Shown: positions 5,882 to 7,147 of the stretch, piece after piece | How the letters are laid out: each line of letters starts with the position of its first letter | How positions within the stretch are numbered: the first letter of the stretch is position 1 | Assembly (NCBI GenBank): GCA_902158745.1 | Contig: CABGHH010000080.1 | Coordinates: forward strand, 1 to 7,147 | Length of the DNA stretch: 7,147 nt | Source: Candidatus Methanolliviera sp. GoM_asphalt | GTDB lineage: Archaea; Halobacteriota; Methanoliparia; Methanoliparales; Methanoliparaceae | Direction of reading: 5' to 3' | Position numbers and translations under genes: made by a program | Notes under the pieces: generated by a model | What the model was told of the DNA's origin: nothing | Database searches by the model: none | What the model saw: only the letters and a program-made list of their open reading frames with translations

Positions 5882-6372
5882 CTTTTACTCCCGATGACCA
5901 TAAAAATCGGGTTTAGCGTCCTAAAAGCAATCTCTCCCGCTAATTCATAACTTTTTGATATATTTATCAAGAGCATCTCCTCAAAGATTCCGACCTCTCT
6001 CATCTTTTTTACGATATTTGATGCTGTTTCTAATCTAGCCACGTTGGCGATGATCTTCTTCGCTTTTTTAGATGCCACATTCAACATCTGATCATAATTT
6101 TTTGTTCCACCGATGAAGACCTTATCATAATTGTATTTCCGCAAGAAATCTTCTCCTCTCATATAGAAAACTTCCATATTTTCAGATTTGATCTTCTCGA
6201 CATTTTTTACAGCTTCTTTATCTATATCAACGGAATAAACCTTTTTAAAATATTTAGAGGCTTCTATGGACACCTTTCCCGTATAACACCCGATGTCAGC
6301 AAATATCTCGTCTCTCCTTGGATCCATCTTCTTCATCAGTATTCCAATCACCTCATCTTTTGTCTCTTTCAT
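5875..6372 (-). CDS. cbiT: Cobalt-precorrin-6B (C15)-methyltransferase (decarboxylating) CbiT
   Basis: CbiT methylates C15 and removes the acetate carboxyl from C12 on the way to cobalt-precorrin-8. It has a class I Rossmann SAM fold, unlike the other methyltransferases here: motif I 'DIGCYTG' (26-32), acidic motif II 'SVDIDKEAV' (47-55), and the CbiT-typical 'YDKVFIGGT' (82-90). Near the end is 'LNPIFMVIGSK'. Motif I has Tyr where 'DIGCGTG' is usual. At 165 residues it is on the short side, because it begins directly at 'KETKDEV', the segment matching 'TKEEVR' of longer members, and so lacks their first 15-20 residues. ATG at 6372 overlaps the acetyltransferase stop as ATGA, and the 3' end overlaps cbiL by seven bases. 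Confidence 0.92.
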   Translation of the reverse strand: MKETKDEVIGILMKKMDPRRDEIFADIGCYTGKVSIEASKYFKKVYSVDIDKEAVKNVEKIKSENMEVFYMRGEDFLRKYNYDKVFIGGTKNYDQMLNVASKKAKKIIANVARLETASNIVKKMREVGIFEEMLLINISKSYELAGEIAFRTLNPIFMVIGSKRC

Positions 6373-6845
6373 CTTACCCTTCGCTCGTACATCTGTACGA
6401 ACATCCCCCCTATCTGTTCATAAGGCTTTCCCCACTTCTCAAATCCGTATCTCTCAATTATATGTTTGCAGACCATATCATCCACAAGAATGTTCATGTA
6501 ATTTCTCTCGCACCCCTTCTCCTCTGCAAATTTTATGAACTGTTCGTACATGGCATCGGCGGCACCAATTCCCCTGTATTCTGGTAAGACGGATTGCTGT
6601 TCTCCAAAACATCCCTCTTTTGTAATTATTGCCTTATAACACCCTATTATCCTGCCGTCTTTCCTTACACCAAAGTAATTGTATCCTTCATTCATCTCTG
6701 CCAGGATCTTCTTCTTTGAGTACCGTCTCCTCTCCTGCCACTTTGATGGATATTTTGATGCGTCTTTCCAGACCACCTTAAAAAGTCTCTCTAGCTCTTC
6801 TGCATCTTTCTCACCAAAGAGTTCCACCTTTAAATCTTCCTTCAT
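6369..6845 (-). CDS. GNAT-family N-acetyltransferase heading the cobalamin operon
   Basis: A 158-residue protein of the GNAT fold, which transfers an acyl group from acyl-CoA to an amine; the substrate is unknown. The N-terminal strand 'LKVELFGEKDAEELERLF' (5-22) is followed by a Lys/Arg-rich helix (31-47) and the CoA-binding motif A 'QSVLPEYRGIGAADAMYEQF' (84-103), with the pyrophosphate loop RGIGAA. The C-terminal 'IIERYGFEKWG' (129-139) is also typical. I chose ATG 6845 because GGAG lies eight bases upstream and the GNAT fold begins there. An in-frame ATG at 6911 would add 22 residues but has no Shine-Dalgarno, and the added stretch contains two hairpins. It overlaps cbiT as ATGA, so it belongs to the operon, yet no known corrin step needs an acetyltransferase. 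Confidence 0.85.
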   Translation of the reverse strand: MKEDLKVELFGEKDAEELERLFKVVWKDASKYPSKWQERRRYSKKKILAEMNEGYNYFGVRKDGRIIGCYKAIITKEGCFGEQQSVLPEYRGIGAADAMYEQFIKFAEEKGCERNYMNILVDDMVCKHIIERYGFEKWGKPYEQIGGMFVQMYERRVR

Positions 6846-6846
6846 T

Positions 6847-6865
6847 TGAAAATCTCCGATTTTCA
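6847..6865 (-). promoter_or_regulatory. Palindromic ribosome-binding site of the acetyltransferase gene
   Basis: In mRNA sense TGAAAATC, loop GGA, GATTTTCA forms a perfect 8-bp inverted repeat whose loop starts the GGAG Shine-Dalgarno, eight bases before ATG 6845. From 6841 to 6863 it matches 76-98 at 22 of 23 bases. This decides the start of the acetyltransferase. A second inverted repeat, CGAATG-TTC-CATTCG (6872-6886), lies seven bases upstream. Regulation through these stems is inference. Confidence 0.6.
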
Positions 6866-6961
6866 CGGCGACGAATGGAACATTCGCAATCATCTTGTGA
6901 TCCACACTCATTTTATCCGTTTTGTTATCTCATCACCAAAATGGTCGATCTATGTTCTCCA

Positions 6962-6969
6962 CATATAAA
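6962..6969 (-). promoter_or_regulatory. TATA box of the cobalamin operon
   Basis: In minus-strand sense, AATATTTATATG contains TTTATATG, a good archaeal TATA box, with A/T-rich sequence upstream. Transcription should start near 6940, which gives a leader of about 95 bases to the preferred acetyltransferase start at 6845. No other strong box is seen in the operon, and the gene overlaps suggest that all nine genes share this promoter. A small repeat ACCA-AAA-TGGT (6935-6945) lies at the expected start site. The 6912-6984 gap contains no gene. Confidence 0.5.
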
Positions 6970-6984
6970 TATTGATTGCATACT

Positions 6985-7147
6985 AGACTTGTTGCATAAT
7001 AGTGGGTTATAGCCCATTTCAACTCATTTCTCACACTGGACACGTCGCCAATTAATACTATCACCACCAAAAAGCTATTAATTTGGTACTACAACTATAA
7101 TCAGACATGATAAGCGTTGATAGAGCTTTAAAGGGCGATAGGCTGAT
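6985..7147 (+). mobile_element. Left end of a putative insertion sequence (partial)
   Basis: The sequence AGACTTGTTGCATAAT (6985-7000) resembles terminal inverted repeats of IS5-like and related elements, many of which begin with a 'GACTTGTTGCA' or 'GAGACxTTTGCA' type end. It is preceded by CTAG (6983-6986), which could be part of a target site. About 120 bases inward, a plus-strand ORF begins that reads like a transposase N-terminus. The other end lies outside the window, so the paired repeat and target duplication cannot be tested. The region up to the ORF has no other gene. The family assignment comes from remembered resemblance, not a search. Confidence 0.45.
7107..7147 (+). CDS. N-terminus of a putative transposase (partial)
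   Basis: The only plus-strand gene I support. ATG at 7107 opens a frame reading MISVDRALKGDRL up to the window edge, with an in-frame TAA four codons upstream of the ATG. 'ALKxDRL' near the start is a pattern I associate with N-termini of IS5/DDE-type transposases in archaea, whose next residues are often 'MxALTGL'. Only 13 full codons are visible, so the call depends mainly on position just inside the possible IS end. No Shine-Dalgarno is seen. Confidence 0.4.
   Translation, partial: MISVDRALKGDRL

Noticed and set aside
6846..6911. A 22-residue N-terminal extension of the acetyltransferase from ATG 6911
   Set aside because: There is no Shine-Dalgarno at 6911, the extension lies before the GNAT fold, and GGAG with ideal spacing precedes the ATG at 6845. 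A short leader from the promoter near 6965 keeps the extension possible.
6935..6945. ACCA-AAA-TGGT inverted repeat near the operon transcript start, as an operator
   Set aside because: The arms are only 4 bp, which is expected often by chance, and no second copy was noticed.
7002..7016. TGGG...CCCA inverted repeat just inside the putative IS
   Set aside because: A 4-bp stem with a loose loop is too short to support a defined element.
1..7147. CRISPR array, toxin-antitoxin or defence system
   Set aside because: No regularly spaced repeats, nuclease-like genes or toxin pairs are seen; all substantial minus-strand ORFs except the small membrane protein and the left-edge gene have assigned metabolic or enzyme families.

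Overview
The window looks like a piece of a euryarchaeal chromosome, probably from a methanogen-like or ANME-like anaerobe. The reasons are the A+T-rich genes, archaeal TATA-type promoter boxes, a tRNA-Leu without an encoded CCA, a short archaeal-type CbiD, and a complete set of anaerobic (early cobalt insertion) corrin-ring enzymes. The finer lineage is an inference that I cannot confirm from sequence alone.

Almost everything is on the minus strand and is best read from right to left. At the right edge (about 6985-7147) is what looks like the left end of an insertion sequence. It carries the first codons of a plus-strand, transposase-like ORF and sits about 16 bp upstream of a TATA box that should drive the minus-strand operon. 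The operon follows: a GNAT acetyltransferase, then cbiT, cbiL, cbiF, cbiG, cbiH, cbiC, cbiD and cbiE. Every junction overlaps by 4 to 26 bases, so translation is probably coupled. The last gene, cbiE, runs 30 bases into a tRNA-Leu(CAA) gene on the same strand; the final nine CbiE residues and its stop codon are read from the 5' part of the tRNA. After the tRNA come a small two-helix membrane protein, pyrE (orotate phosphoribosyltransferase) with its own promoter, and the start of another gene, possibly larB, which is cut by the left edge.

The cbi enzymes form one pathway from cobalt-factor II to cobyrinate. CbiL methylates C20, CbiH C17 with ring contraction, CbiF C11, CbiG opens the lactone, CbiD methylates C1, CbiE C5, CbiT C15 with decarboxylation, and CbiC moves the C11 methyl to C12. 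The C18-C19 reductase step (CbiJ), the cobalt chelatase and the amidases are not here and must be encoded elsewhere or replaced.

The features most worth a second look are these: CbiC has Ile41 where the family has its catalytic His; two genes share a nearly identical palindromic ribosome-binding hairpin with GGAG at its loop; cbiE overlaps the tRNA; an IS end abuts the operon promoter; and an uncharacterised acetyltransferase heads a cobalamin operon. I do not see a wholly new system. This is a compact cobalamin operon with some unusual regulatory and enzymatic details.
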